DNA from: Archegozetes longisetosus
Taxonomy: Eukaryota > Arthropoda > Arachnida > Sarcoptiformes > Trhypochthoniidae
DNA length: 64,000 nt
Direction of reading: 5' to 3'
Assembly (NCBI GenBank): GCA_018873245.2
Contig: JAEMBT020000007.1
Coordinates: forward strand, 5,177,129-5,241,128
The notes beneath the pieces are model-generated. The model was not told the DNA's origin. It searched no databases and worked only from the letters and a program-made list of their open reading frames with translations. Positions 25,099 to 36,675 of this stretch are shown one piece after another; position 1 is the first letter of the stretch; each line of letters opens with the position of its first letter. A program made the translations under genes and the position numbers.

Positions 25099-26553
25099 TT
25101 ATGGGTAGCAATTAATTATCTTTAGATTTCTAGGAATATTAGGCAACAAAACATTATACTTAACTCCACTTATTTTTCTCTTCTTAGAAACGTATCCGAA
25201 GAAGTCTGACTTCACTTTTAAAGTGAAGGTTCGCTTTGAGTTGTTTTCGGCAAATACTATCAACGGATTCAATAGGTTGTCATGAAAAGACTGATAATCG
25301 TATGGAAGCCATTGGAAGTCCAGTTCTTGTATTTGTTTAAATGAGAATTTGTTGAATTGCCAAACATAAAACTTTGAGAATCCGGTGTCCTTCCAGGGCA
25401 ACAAATTGACGCGCAACACTTTCAAGTTATCCAATCTTGATATGTATTTCCACACTTTTTCTTTGCATTCATTGCATTCATGCTTGTGATCCAAGTTTGA
25501 GTTATGTCCGCAAAGAAGTGAACAGTTATGAAGAGTTAACTTTTCGATGTTAGGAAAGTATTTCTCGAAATCTTCGAATAGTTTTGGAGTGAATGAGATG
25601 CCGGTCAAGTCAATAGATAAGAGTTTAGGGAAGAAATCAAGTGATATGTAATTAATGGCTCCACGATTTTGATAGAACTCCACTTTTAAGTGCTTCAGAT
25701 TTTGTAGATTACTTAATTGCGACAATGAGTCCATTTGTTGCCGCGAACTGAAGAAGAATATACTTAAGCTCTCTAGTTGAAGAAAGTTCTGACAAATCAA
25801 GTCAAAAGTCTCGATGTCATAGCCTTCCACTTGCAGGTTAATTAAACTTTTAGTATTTTCCTTCAGAGCAGTAATTGTCTTGAGATTCAATTTATTTTTG
25901 TAGCATTTGTTCAGTTTTAATGTTTTGATATTAAGCCCAAAAAACGGCGATATCTTTTCAATGGACAACTCGTTGACATCAAAACTGAATTCTTGGAGAA
26001 GCGTCAACTTTTGGGCCAAATAAATAATACCAAATTCTGTCAACTTTTCCGGATTTGTCATCGACTTAATTGACAAATGAGTTAATCTATCGCTCAGTAT
26101 ATCTCCGATTTGCTGCCATTGACGAGAAGTCAATCTCTTATTAATGGTTGAATTATTGATTTGCAAACACTCTAGTTGTTTGCAATTTTTTTTGATCCAA
26201 TTTATCAGTTTCACATCAATTTCTGCACTCAATTCAATGCATTTGATGTTTTGGCAGAATTTGAATACAGTTTTGAGTTTGTTTTTATTATCTTCGTTCA
26301 ATTCAAACAACTCGTTCTGACCATCAGTTATGAAATGCGAAGTCGAGTGTCTTAAATCCGAACAATTGTTAGTATTTCTTCCAATTTTTAAGCCTTTTTC
26401 CCACTTTAGAACATTTTCGGCCAACTCTTTAAACTTTCTATTGACCCGAACTCTAAATTTGTCTTTAAGTGATAACTTTCTTATAATTTCGATGAGACAG
26501 TAGTCATTCAAGTCGTCAATTGTTTTATCACTCTTGAAAAGATTTGATGCCAT
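25099..26553 (-). CDS. F-box / leucine-rich repeat protein, intronless
   Basis: A single 484-residue open frame. Residues 9-58 form an F-box: TIDDLNDYCLIEIIRKLSLK, then DKFRVRVNRKFKELAENVLKWEK, the segment that binds Skp1 in SCF ubiquitin ligases. The rest is rich in Leu/Asn with degenerate LRRs. Examples are CIELSAEI near 110, LQEFSFDVNEL near 190, IKTLKLNKC near 210, LESLSIFFF near 260, LKHLKVEF near 285, LLSIDLTG near 310, IEKLTLHNC near 335 and LKVLRVNLLP near 375. The LRRs would form the substrate-binding solenoid. The target is unknown. Large, rapidly changing families of such intronless F-box/LRR genes occur in mites. The start is the first ATG of the frame and directly precedes the F-box. 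No canonical AATAAA follows closely. Confidence 0.88.
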   Translation of the reverse strand: MASNLFKSDKTIDDLNDYCLIEIIRKLSLKDKFRVRVNRKFKELAENVLKWEKGLKIGRNTNNCSDLRHSTSHFITDGQNELFELNEDNKNKLKTVFKFCQNIKCIELSAEIDVKLINWIKKNCKQLECLQINNSTINKRLTSRQWQQIGDILSDRLTHLSIKSMTNPEKLTEFGIIYLAQKLTLLQEFSFDVNELSIEKISPFFGLNIKTLKLNKCYKNKLNLKTITALKENTKSLINLQVEGYDIETFDLICQNFLQLESLSIFFFSSRQQMDSLSQLSNLQNLKHLKVEFYQNRGAINYISLDFFPKLLSIDLTGISFTPKLFEDFEKYFPNIEKLTLHNCSLLCGHNSNLDHKHECNECKEKVWKYISRLDNLKVLRVNLLPWKDTGFSKFYVWQFNKFSFKQIQELDFQWLPYDYQSFHDNLLNPLIVFAENNSKRTFTLKVKSDFFGYVSKKRKISGVKYNVLLPNIPRNLKIINCYP

Positions 26554-28178
26554 TTGTTTGGCTGATCACTTGTCGAGGTCACTAATGATTAGAGCTGAAA
26601 AGTATGCATTTATCCATGTATTACATGTGAGGTGCTTCAAGCTTGGTTGCCCTCTAACATTCCCCTATTATGTGAATACCTTTATAGCCTATTAATATTT
26701 GAACACATGATTCAACAGTGATTGACATTACTTTTGTGGGTCACTCCATCAATTACTACAGTTTGCAGCGATTTTATGCAGGAAAAGGAACCCAATGCTC
26801 TCATATCTATCACATCATTTTTGAATAAATACATGTTTTTCACAGCTCTACTAACGACTATGAGATATCGCATTGACTAGTTTTTGTAGATTTGTTCAAA
26901 CGAGAAGAGATATGACTTGTGTTAAAATTTGCTCGACCTTAAAAAAGAAGAACCAACATTACTAGTAATCGAACGAGTCTTATGGCAGCCTTATTCGGTT
27001 TATTTGTCACAAAAATAGTCATATTTTATACCAAGAAAAAGTCCACTAAAAATACTCATTCTTATAATGAAACATTTTCCTATTTTGAATGATAAGCACA
27101 AGAACTTAAACCATAAGCTTCAGGCATGAGTTCGTTGGCTTAATAGTTTGTTAGATACTTAATTTTTGATGTATTCTGCTTTAGACATTTATTGAGAGAG
27201 TAAGTTTTACGAACCATAGCATTTATGGATTGTAATTTTCACTTGAATCTTATCCTCAAATAAAACCTATCAGCCCTTTCTTTTTTGGACCGATATATTT
27301 GTATTCTTATTGTGCACTCATAGCATTGAAAAACTCAAAAACATGTAACGCACAGAGAAAAACAATAAAAGCCCCTGATATAAAACCTTAATTTCTGGTA
27401 TTTTCAATCAGATACCTACCGTGAAAGTCAGTTCAGTTAAACTTAGATTCGGGTTTATTTCAGAATTTAATAAGACTTATTGACTAATAGAGTGACGAAT
27501 CAAATTTTGTCTCTTTAAAATTGACTTTAAATGAAGTGTTGACTTCTTTACTAAGTTGAATTGACTGACCGATGAATCAGTTGGAAATAGGCTCGCCTGC
27601 CCTTACGTACCGTCGACAGATAAAAGTTATGTATTTTTCATCACTAAAAAGATGCAGAAGAGTTCATAAACCTAAGGGCTCAATAACTCATTGAGATTTG
27701 TATTACGTTTAGTGATATTAATCGATAAACGAATACTTAAAAGATTAGTTTACAACTTTGATAAAATAGAATTTGACTCATCTTTGTATTAAGTTAGGTG
27801 AGTCAATGCCACATCGGTTACAAGAAGTGATAGCTCGAGAGGACAGTCCAACTTATCATTAAAATTATTTAAATTGAATCACAGTTGACTGATGAACTAT
27901 TTTGATTGAAATAGTTTGATATATTTTATCAGTAGCTTTCATTCTATAACTTATTGTTTTTTCTTATGAACATCAAATAAATTGACTTCAGCTACGAATA
28001 ACATTATTACTCATATGCTTTTTAATTCCTGAGTAATGCCATAATTTGACGCCATAAACTTATAGTTTCAATTTATATCTCGTCCCTCTTATCTTATCCA
28101 AACGCATCAGAGATTAATCCGGGATTTACGCATAACTTTTTTCGACCGACCGTACGTACATATTTTTGGCCTTTTTAG
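26554..28178. other. Upstream flank of the F-box gene, no gene seen
   Basis: AT-rich, with no supported coding sequence or repeat until the MITE at 28181. Confidence 0.5.
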
Positions 28179-28180
28179 TA

Positions 28181-28452
28181 CAGTACGATCATTTTAAGAG
28201 TTCGCACTTAAAATGTAGTGATAGCTGTTTTACTATGCAAGATAAACATATTAGATTTTAAACATACATAACTGATTTATTCAAAAATAAAAATTATTCA
28301 TTGAAATCTGAATGTGTTCCTCAGGGATTAACTAAATCAAATCAAAATCGCACATACATTTCTCTTATACGTTACAAACTTAATTATTTATCTATTATTG
28401 TAAATAAGTTATAACTACGTTTTAGGTGCGAACTCTTAGAATGATCTCACTG
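28181..28452. mobile_element. Tc1/mariner-type MITE, 272 bp
   Basis: Inverted ends of about 33 bp: the left end starts CAGTACGATCATTTTAAGAG and the right end, reverse-complemented, starts CAGTGAGATCATTCTAAGAG. Both continue with TTCGCAC(T/C)TAAAA. TA flanks both sides (28179-28180 and 28453-28454), the mariner target duplication. There is no coding capacity. Confidence 0.85.
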
Positions 28453-29171
28453 TATATCAATGTTTATAAGAGTTCATAACTACTATGGTATTACTCTTCG
28501 AACACTTAACCATGAAAATGACGGTAAAACTAAAATTGAAGAGAATCCTTCACTAAAAAATTCGTCTGTTTTGGATTTATTTTTCAAGTCAGAGTATAAG
28601 AGAGAACGATGGAAAAATTGGGATCAGTTCTAATTATGAAAACTTTTGAGTATATGCATAAGTTGTTTTCACACTAAATTGATTTGTTTGAGTCGAATCT
28701 AAATAGAATAATCTGGTTTTTGTGAGAAGTATCATAAACTTAAATAAAAAAGTTTAGTCTAAGATAAATTTGTATCTGTTACAAGTTTTCCTATATTTGA
28801 GATCTTACTGAGCCTTAAAATATAATTAGCTTTCAGTTATAACACTATAGTTAGCCATATTTAATTAAATTTACAGTCAATAGACCAATTGAAATATTTA
28901 CACATTTTTAGTCTCGATCTAATCACTTTTAAGAACCTTTAATTGCTAAACGAGTGTTAAGATTTTTATCCTGTAGAAGCACATGACTGGCAAGTGTTAT
29001 TTAAATGGCAAAAGTGACAAAACTAGATTTAAATGATTCCTCTATAAAATACTATTTAACAGTAAAAACTACTCAGATATAAACACAAGTTTGAGAAAGA
29101 TTCACGATTAAATACTATGTAGCACTTTAACAATAATTAATTAATAACTAAATTCTAAGATCTTATGAAGA

Positions 29172-29473
29172 CTTACATTTTGTTAGTCTTTAAGTAATTG
29201 AGATTAGAGTTAATTTTAGTTCCTCAAATCTTTATTATTCAACAATTACTCAGTATTTTATTTAAGGAACATTTTAAATAAATTTAGTTTAATCTAAACT
29301 AAAATTATAAAATTCATTAACACTTAATGTTTATATAGTTTGAGTGTTGATTGAAGTGCAGTTGTAATTCAATGACTGCATAACAGACGGCATCTCACGA
29401 GTCAAACATAACTCAATTTTACGGAAAGCTAGCTTAAACTAAAATGAACTTTTACCTCACCTTTTCAGGCAAT
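29172..29473 (+). repeat. Dispersed 302-bp repeat, copy 1
   Basis: Aligns along its length with 37915-38216 in the same orientation. Shared stretches include AACACTTAATGTTTA, GACTGCATAA, AGACGGCATCTCACGAGT and CTTTTACCTCACCTTTT. The two copies are clearly diverged from each other. No open frame and no obvious terminal inverted repeat. Probably a non-autonomous transposable element family. Confidence 0.85.
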
Positions 29474-29810
29474 TGGAAACTTCAAACTGGAAATTTCTAG
29501 AATATTCTACAATTTCACACCAAATTCAGGAACAATCTGAAAATGAAATTTTTGTATAAAAGGGAGCCCACTACGAAATTTAAAACCAACTTAAGAATTT
29601 AGAGTTGAATGAGAGTCCTCCGGCTATAACGAAAAAGCACTCTATTCGATTCATTTTACCTCAAGGATCATGAATATACAACTCTTTTAAAAGGCAGTTT
29701 CTGCAATTCAAGATTTTCAATCTCAAAGTTCGAAGTTTCTGGTTAAAAATTACTTTAAAGAGTGAATTGTTTGGGTCTAAGGGAGTCCGAGATCCCGCCA
29801 CCCCAAATGT

Positions 29811-29992
29811 TATACACCATTGAATTCAGACCATCAAGCTGAAAATTTTGATACTTCACTTGACCATCTCCGACACGAAACCTGATCACTTCTAGCCAAC
29901 TCCTGACGTGAGTAGTCAAACCCGACAAGTAATATATCATTGAGCTCAGAACGTCGAGCTAAACATTTTGATATTTCACTCGACCATTTATT
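29811..29992. repeat. Imperfect duplicated segment, two about 60-bp units 120 bp apart
   Basis: Units at about 29811-29872 and 29931-29992 share CATTGA(A/G)(T/C)TCAGA, CG/CA TC(A/G)AGCT and ATTTTGATA(C/T)TTCACT(T/C)GACCAT. They are part of a repeat-derived patch of slightly higher complexity than its surroundings. The open frame across it (29755-29940) has no recognisable product. Confidence 0.6.
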
Positions 29993-30289
29993 TCAAGTAG
30001 TTCTCGAGATGTTCAAAGAAAATTTTTTCATGTAATAATTTATTGCACTTAGAGGTAGGGGTGTGGAATCCCCTTGGATTAAATCACTCTCACTCACTTT
30101 GAGATTCTGCAATTCCAGATTTTTTTATCTCAGCGTTCAGAGTTAATTATATCATTGATCTTTATAGGCTATAAACTTTACAAAAATCATAAGGTAATTG
30201 AGATTATTTAAAGACTAAAATAAAAATAAAACATTTGACGTTTAAGACAATTTATTATTGAGTTCAAAAACAAAATTAACATCAATATA

Positions 30290-31461
30290 CAGTCATGGAA
30301 AAATCTAAAGTACCTACTAAATTTGATCTAGTTCCTTATTCTTTAGTTCGATTTTGATTTCAGAAATATGGTTTGTGAGTAATCATGGAAGGAATTGTTT
30401 GAAAATTTTTTTTTCAAAAATTCATCGTGGTAAATTTTTTATAAAACATATACTATTACTTGAATACTACAAGGTGTATTTCAGATTTTTCGGTTCCATT
30501 TTGTAAAGCTTGGAAATTGAGTCGACACGTGTTTAAGGAAATTTTTGAAAAATTACTCAATTGATCGTGGTAGTTTGTTAAACGTTAATGTAATCAATAC
30601 AATTCTTACTTAACCCTTCGAAGGAACTGTGGGGTCTTATTTGTCCTGACAATACTTTGAAATTTTGTTAAAAACAAACCATAAATGCAAAAAATCTAAA
30701 AAATTCTGTATTCTATCACAAACTATTTCTTAACAAAACTACATAATTGTCATTTTAATATTACTTATAATTAAAATTCTAAAAATAAATAAGTAAAGCA
30801 AAGTCTGGTGTCGTACCCCACCTTTCTATTCACGTAACTTTTTTTCGTAATATATTTCAATGCAATTTGGATGAATCCAATAAGAAAGGGGTTAACTGTG
30901 ATGTCAAATGTTATGATTTGAATACAATACGATATGTGAATGGAATAGTGGGGTATTTTTGTTTAGTCCTTGAGTTCTACGCATAATAAGCCCAGATTCG
31001 TCCAGGAAAGTTCCCGCGATTTTTTGACCCCATCTTTCCCTTTAAGTGATTCTAAACACAATTCCTTCGAAGTGTTAATCGCTGTTTGATTTCTACGTTA
31101 CTTTTCCCATAAGCTCTAAACTTTATAAATTACCTGAACTTTAACTCTATTGTATTGATTACATTAACGTTTAACAAACTACCACGATCAATTGAGTAAA
31201 TTTTCAAAAATTTCCTTAAACACGTGTCGACTCAATTTCCAAGCTTTACAAAATGGAACCGAAAAATCTGAAATATAACTTGTAGTATTCAAGTTATAGT
31301 ATATGTGTTATAAAAAATTTACCACGATGAATTTTTGAAAAAAAATTTTCAAACAATTCCTTCCATGATTACTCACAAACCATATTTCTGAAATCAAAAT
31401 CGAACTAAAGAATAAGGAACTAGATCATATTTTTTAGGTACTTTAGATTTTTCCATGACTG
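30290..31461. mobile_element. Non-autonomous mariner-like element with about 313-bp terminal inverted repeats
   Basis: The left arm 30290-30603 and the right arm 31150-31461 are near-perfect inverted copies, beginning CAGTCATGGAAAAATCTAAA. TA flanks both ends (30288-30289, 31462-31463). The middle 550 bp has no transposase frame. The high similarity of the arms suggests recent insertion or continuing conversion between arms. Long arms like these are transcribed into perfect hairpins if read through, a typical source of small RNAs. Confidence 0.92.
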
Positions 31462-31463
31462 TA

Positions 31464-32108
31464 TATTTGTGAATTATCCCAAATGGGAAGCTGAAAACTT
31501 GAAAATCTTTAATTCCACATCCAGAGAAGTGAATAGTTTGTGAGTTCATATTTAATGTTTGTTTCAAAGTGAAATATTACACACGCCGAAATAATTGAGT
31601 TTTGGGTCCGAATTGCTGAGTATCCGAAAGAGTGAATCAAAATATTGAAAAACTTAATATTCTTGGTCGACGACTCATCGGAAAGTTGGGAAAATAACTT
31701 TTCGTTAGATTTTAATTGGAAAATGAAACTTCTTTATATTAAATTTGATCCGAAAGTTAAATTAACTATTTAAGTGTCCATTTGAACGATGACTCAAAAT
31801 TGAAATCTATCGCGCTCTGCAATTATGCTTATTTCCGAGGAATTGAGTTAGAGATCATAACTAAATTTTTTAAAATTTGATTTTCTACCATGAAGTCCAT
31901 TGTATATTTGTTTCAAAAATCAGATCCCAAATATCTACCGTGAGTTTTTATTACTGTGACGCAACAAAACGTTGACAATGTTTAATATCATTCAGATTTA
32001 TAAACTCAACAATCATCACCAGCGACTTCCATAGTTTTCAGTTAATTTGATTTTATAAAACAAGAAATAGTGCTTTTAAAACAATTTAGAAATACGATGT
32101 CTTATGTC
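31464..32108. other. 3' flank of the ionotropic-receptor-like gene
   Basis: AT-rich spacer with no supported feature. Confidence 0.45.
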
Positions 32109-34247
32109 TTAACGATAAACATTAAAGGATCGAGACATTATTTCCATAATGAGTACCACAGTTGAAATGGTTATCCCAATAATCAGAATAACAAAAACTC
32201 CCGAAATAGATTCATAACGAATAACCTCAGAATCAAATTTCGATTCACTAGTCTGTTTGCCTTTAGAATTTTGTGACACTATCCATCGTTCTGCTTCAGC
32301 TAACCATCTTTCGTAAAGTCCAGATTCAATAGATCGCGAAATTCTATGAAATAGTTGACTTCAATATTTTGATGTTTTAACAACTATTTAAATATGTTTA
32401 CTGTTAATAGCGATAAGCGAATTTGTGCTACTTTATAAACAGGCTACAAGTCATTGCAGATTTTTTGAGCTTGGAGATGGGCATTCAGGATTTTAAATCC
32501 AGACTTATTACCATTGTTTTGTTCGATAATACAAAACAAACACACCCCTCAAGAGGTAATAATTAGGTAATTTTCTTGTAAAAACTTTAGTATTTACATA
32601 TAAAGTATGCCTTTAAGGGGTCATTCTAGTGAAATTAACTTATAATTTAATGAATAGTCATGAGTGTACTCTACCATGCAATATCTGCTCTAGACTCATG
32701 CTGTGAGTTCATACTCATGACAGATTAATGCTACCTGAACAGTTGAAATCCTATCTATTTTCTTTACATCCTGTTCCTTAAATTGTGCATTCAACACTCA
32801 TTAAGGGTAGCGAATAAGTTGTTTATGTTTATAACGACTGAATTTTTCAGTAGAGATTAGTTTCACTACATATATGTTGAAGTAATATAATATTGTCAAC
32901 TTAAAAATCATATACACAACTCACATTTTATTGAGATAATCCACGGATCTAGCACTCATTCTATAAGAGAGTGTCAAAAAATATGGAACTGTAACTCCTC
33001 CATATTTAGAAACGTGAAATTTTCCGCAATCATCTTTGTTACGACTCTTAGGTAACCAAAAGTAGCAATCTTCCATCATGTGATCGAGAAATGAAGCGGC
33101 ATAGTCATCATGTCCATATAATGAATCCTTAATATTTTCCTCTGTTAGCTCTAGTATTCCTTTAGATTTCATTCTTGATTTGAAATCTGCCGCCATTTCA
33201 TTCGTATCACATTCCTTTTCAGCAAACTCCTGAATAATAGAGCCTTCCATAGTAACGATTTTCAGATCTTTCCTATTGTAAAGATCTTCCCACGAATCGA
33301 CCACATCATCAGGAGTACTAGTTATGAAGTACCCTCTTATTACACCAGCATATCCAGCAAGTAATACAGTACAGCCCAATAACCAGAATGTAATAACAAA
33401 TCTTTGAGTAGAAGACCTAGGAAATCGAGGAATCATTTCCGACAGAATCAAACAAGTGTAATTCCATAAATCTGTCGTGTAATCTGAAAACGTTTTCTTA
33501 ATCAAAGCTAAAGCCAAAGGTATTGAAAGTATTGTCATCAACAGTGCAATCCAAACCGGAGTCTCAAATCCTTGTATGAATTCAAATACATTTCGTTTTC
33601 CTGGGCGAACTTTCGATAGAATATGTCCATCAGATTTAACGTCCAGTGGTCTGCTCGGAAGGATTTTGTCTGCTAATCCATATTCCGATGCTTTTTCATA
33701 AAGCTGTGGCGTCACTGGAAACAACGCTAGAGACCATGTTTCGCTCATTAGGATTTCTAATAATTTACTCGGGTCTCTCGGATAAGGAATTCTCTTTAAG
33801 CTAGAATGAATAGCAGTAAGCTAAAAACTGGTTAAATAATAGAAAATAAAAATATTGCTTTAACAAATTATAAAGTTTTTCAATTAAGTTCTTTAAATTC
33901 TTTGAGTTGCATAGACCAAGAACCATTCTGGATAAGCTACAAAATAATTTTTCTCGTTATGTAAGAAAAGTATTTTCTTACCTGTAACCGTATTTTCTCG
34001 ATAATTCTACAAGAATTTTGATGAAAGGACCACATACTCTAGCCCGATTACCGAAAACGTGTGGTGGACTCCAAGAATCTATGAATGAAATCACTTCTGT
34101 TGTGTTGTGATAAATACTACGGCCGAAATTCTTTATCTGATGCTCACGAAAGTAAACGCAGTTATCATTTTTCGCTTCAATATTCGTTGTAACCATTAAT
34201 GAAAGCAAGAGAATAAATGCCATCTTACGTGAGCTCATCAATTTCAT
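32109..34247 (-). CDS. Ionotropic-receptor-like ligand-gated channel (iGluR superfamily), three exons
   Basis: Exons on the minus strand are 34247-33982, 33800-32925 and 32343-32109. All join in phase 2 and give 458 residues. Residues 1-25 are a signal peptide (ILLLSLMVTTNIEA). There is no amino-terminal (LIVBP) domain, so it is IR-type rather than AMPA/kainate-type. S1 half: VISFIDSWSPPHVF and CGPFIKILVELSRKYGY, then WSLALFPVTP. M1 is about 170-189, the pore loop about 200-214 and M3 about 222-244. M3 ends LAGYAGVIRGYF instead of the SYTANLAAF gate signature. S2 half: WEDLYNRKDLKIVTMEGS, a disulfide-capable Cys pair, then SGLYERWLAEAERW, and M4 about 428-447. The product is probably a plasma-membrane chemosensory or other ion channel subunit. 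The ligand is unknown. The divergent M3 is typical of fast-evolving IRs. Confidence 0.87.
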
Positions 34248-35899
34248 GACGGATTCGCTCTTATATCTTATTCTTCACTCTAGAACAATTAAGCAATACT
34301 CATTGCAGTAATCATCTCGACTTCATTGAAATTATCAAATTTTTTGGGCCAACACTTACTCTAAATTCGGACAAAAATTATCTTAGTCTGTTTGCAATAC
34401 TTGTATTTTAGTAATATTTTAATGTTTGTTATTGTCAATTCTTAAGTGCTGTCATAGCAATACACCAATTATTTAAAATTTAAATATACTTCACTCTAAA
34501 CCGAAAATGTTGGTACATTGCGAATTGAAATCTATTTTAGGATATATTAGGTATATTACAACTTATATCAAATCCATATTCAGAGATATCACCAAAGTGA
34601 CTATTGTTCAAGAAGGCCTTCAATAGCTATTATTGTATGGTATTGGCTTATTTTTCATTATTATTGGAGTATTTTTTGAATTACGTATATTTTAGGTTTT
34701 AATGGTATTGAAAATATGAAATTTTTGTGATAATTTTAATCTTGTAAAATGTTAAATGTCTAAAGTTTTCGACTCTTGTGTAATCTCAAGACTAGTGACA
34801 CAAGGTCAATTAAAATTTTTTATTTAAACTCCGAATATAATTTAAATGAGCAATTGAGTCTCTTTAATTATTTGATCACACTTAAAATTATTTAGCTAGA
34901 AGATGACTGTATAAAAAATATAAGACCGATATTAAAAACAAGATTTAAGAATTATTTAAACTAACAATAAGTAATTAATCTATTTTATTAGCGAAATTAG
35001 AATAAAATTTAAAATTCTCCTTAGCTGAATTAAAGATATAATATATACAGTTTTCGAATTAAGTATATCGCGTCATGAAGTTTCTTAATAACTTTTCAGT
35101 CTACAGAATAAGGAGCCGATATGTGTATATTTCTCCTTCTATGCTTTCGAACTTTGGATACTTTACACCCGAACGAACTTCATATTCATAATCAGCACGA
35201 CGAGGAGGTGCAGCACTGCTATTCGTTTTCAAAAATAAAAACTAAAAATTAAGCTGTTACAGGGATTCTAACCCACAACGTAGTGGTAATAAGTAATAGA
35301 TTAGCACTCGACAGCTGCCATAATATCCATTTGAGGGATATAATCTTTAGCCAATATTACAACAAATATTTTAAATTAAAATAAATCGAGCTCTTAGTGA
35401 ATAAGATTTATGATAATTATAATTAAATCAAAGTTTCCAATTAATTGCAATAATTAAACTTTAAATCCATGAATACAATAATCCAAATAATTTGAAGCCT
35501 CCTAAATAAAATTTACGCCACCCGAATAAAAATCTAGCCCTGAATATAGGTTATGAGATCTTAAAATTAATTAATAAAAAAGGTAATAAAGTTAACAAAA
35601 ATCTAAACAGAGATTAAATCATTTCGTGTCATTCGGGGGATCTGATTAACAGTGATTGAGGTGGTGGATAATAGTGAGTGTTGAAGACAATGGTGGTTAA
35701 GCAAAACAAAATGAATTTATTGACTATTTTCAATAGACAAAGTAAATGTTTTTATTTAGAGTGGAACTACAACTAACACTTGTTACACAGTGTCGTACAA
35801 TATATACATAGTAATAAAAATGTGGCTTTTGAAGGAAAGGGAAATAATAATCAAATAAGGGGTTATAAACATATAACGGGTGTCTTAAATTTAAATATT
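34248..35899. other. Spacer between the ionotropic-receptor-like gene and the Helitron remnant
   Basis: AT-rich. A tRNA-like B-box string on the minus strand near 35255-35325 was examined and not called. No gene is supported. Confidence 0.45.
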
Positions 35900-36675
35900 A
35901 TTTTCTCGAGAAAATACTTGATTGTAACAATTGAAATACCGTCCAGATATTTGACAGAAACAATTTTAGTTGATGAATTATTCGGTCAATTCATTTCAAT
36001 CAATGATATACAAGAATTGTCTTCAAGAGTCACTTTGTATCCTAAAAATGAAGATGTCTTATTGATCAACAATCAAATAATTGAGCGAGTGGAAGGTGAA
36101 CTCAAATTTTATTATAGCTAGGGCCAACAAAAGGAGGTAAAAACCTACTTTTGATTGGCTTTCCCACTTTGGCGGATTGATTGATTTCTGCATTGATCAT
36201 GAACTAAGGATCATTTTAAAGCATATTTAATTTTCCCACTTTCCTGATTTTCAATCCCACTTCCCTCCCCGCTTTTGCAATTTTAATTCCTTCTAAACTG
36301 TTGGCCTTAATTATAGCATAGATTTCATAGTTTCTGATAATGAACAGAAAGCCGTCAACTATCCTACAGAATTCGTGAATTTTTTTAGCTCCATCTGGAC
36401 TCCCGCCTCATAAACCATATCTCAAATTAAAGGCTATTATTATGTTATTGAGTAGTCTTAATACAAGATAAGGGCTTTGCAGTGGAACTCGATTAGTTGT
36501 TGAACAGCTTAGAAATAACGCTATAAAAGCTAAAGTTCTAACTGAAAATTCGGACGGGGAGCAAGCTTTAATACCTCGAATCGATTTGTTTCCATCTAAT
36601 GAGGACATTCTTTTTCAATTAAGACGACGACAATTTTCTGTAAGACTTGCTTTCACAATGACTATAAACAAATAA
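35900..36675 (+). pseudogene. Helitron-type PIF1-like helicase fragment, broken
   Basis: The left part (about 35935-36118) reads ILVDELFGQFISI, then LSSRVTLYPKNEDVLLINNQ and IIERVEG. The right part (36318-36675) has NYPTEF, PSGLPPHK, IIMLLSSLNTR and GLCSGTRLVVEQLRNNAI, then FPSNEDILFQLRRRQFSVRL and AFTMTINK. These match the C-terminal part of the Helitron Rep/helicase (PIF1 superfamily), which drives rolling-circle transposition. Breaks: a 191-bp hAT MITE at 36119-36309, a frameshift in the T-run near 36377-36386, an in-frame TAA at 36469-36471 and loss after TINK (TAA 36673-36675). The N-terminal helicase and the Rep domain are absent. It is dead. Confidence 0.85.
36119..36309. mobile_element. 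hAT-type MITE, 191 bp, inside the helicase remnant
   Basis: Ends TAGGGCCAACA ... TGTTGGCCTTA form an 11-bp inverted repeat with one mismatch. A perfect 8-bp target duplication ATTATAGC flanks it (36111-36118 and 36310-36317), the hAT signature. Removing it lines the helicase frame up exactly, which confirms the boundaries. No coding capacity. Confidence 0.93.

Noticed and set aside
35255-35325. Minus-strand tRNA-like string (GGGTTAGAATCCC with an upstream TGGC)
   Set aside because: The B box is imperfect, the A box is poor and no cloverleaf with a usable anticodon stem forms; perhaps a decayed tRNA-derived SINE.
36408-36608. Minus-strand 66-codon frame
   Set aside because: Antisense of the helicase remnant.
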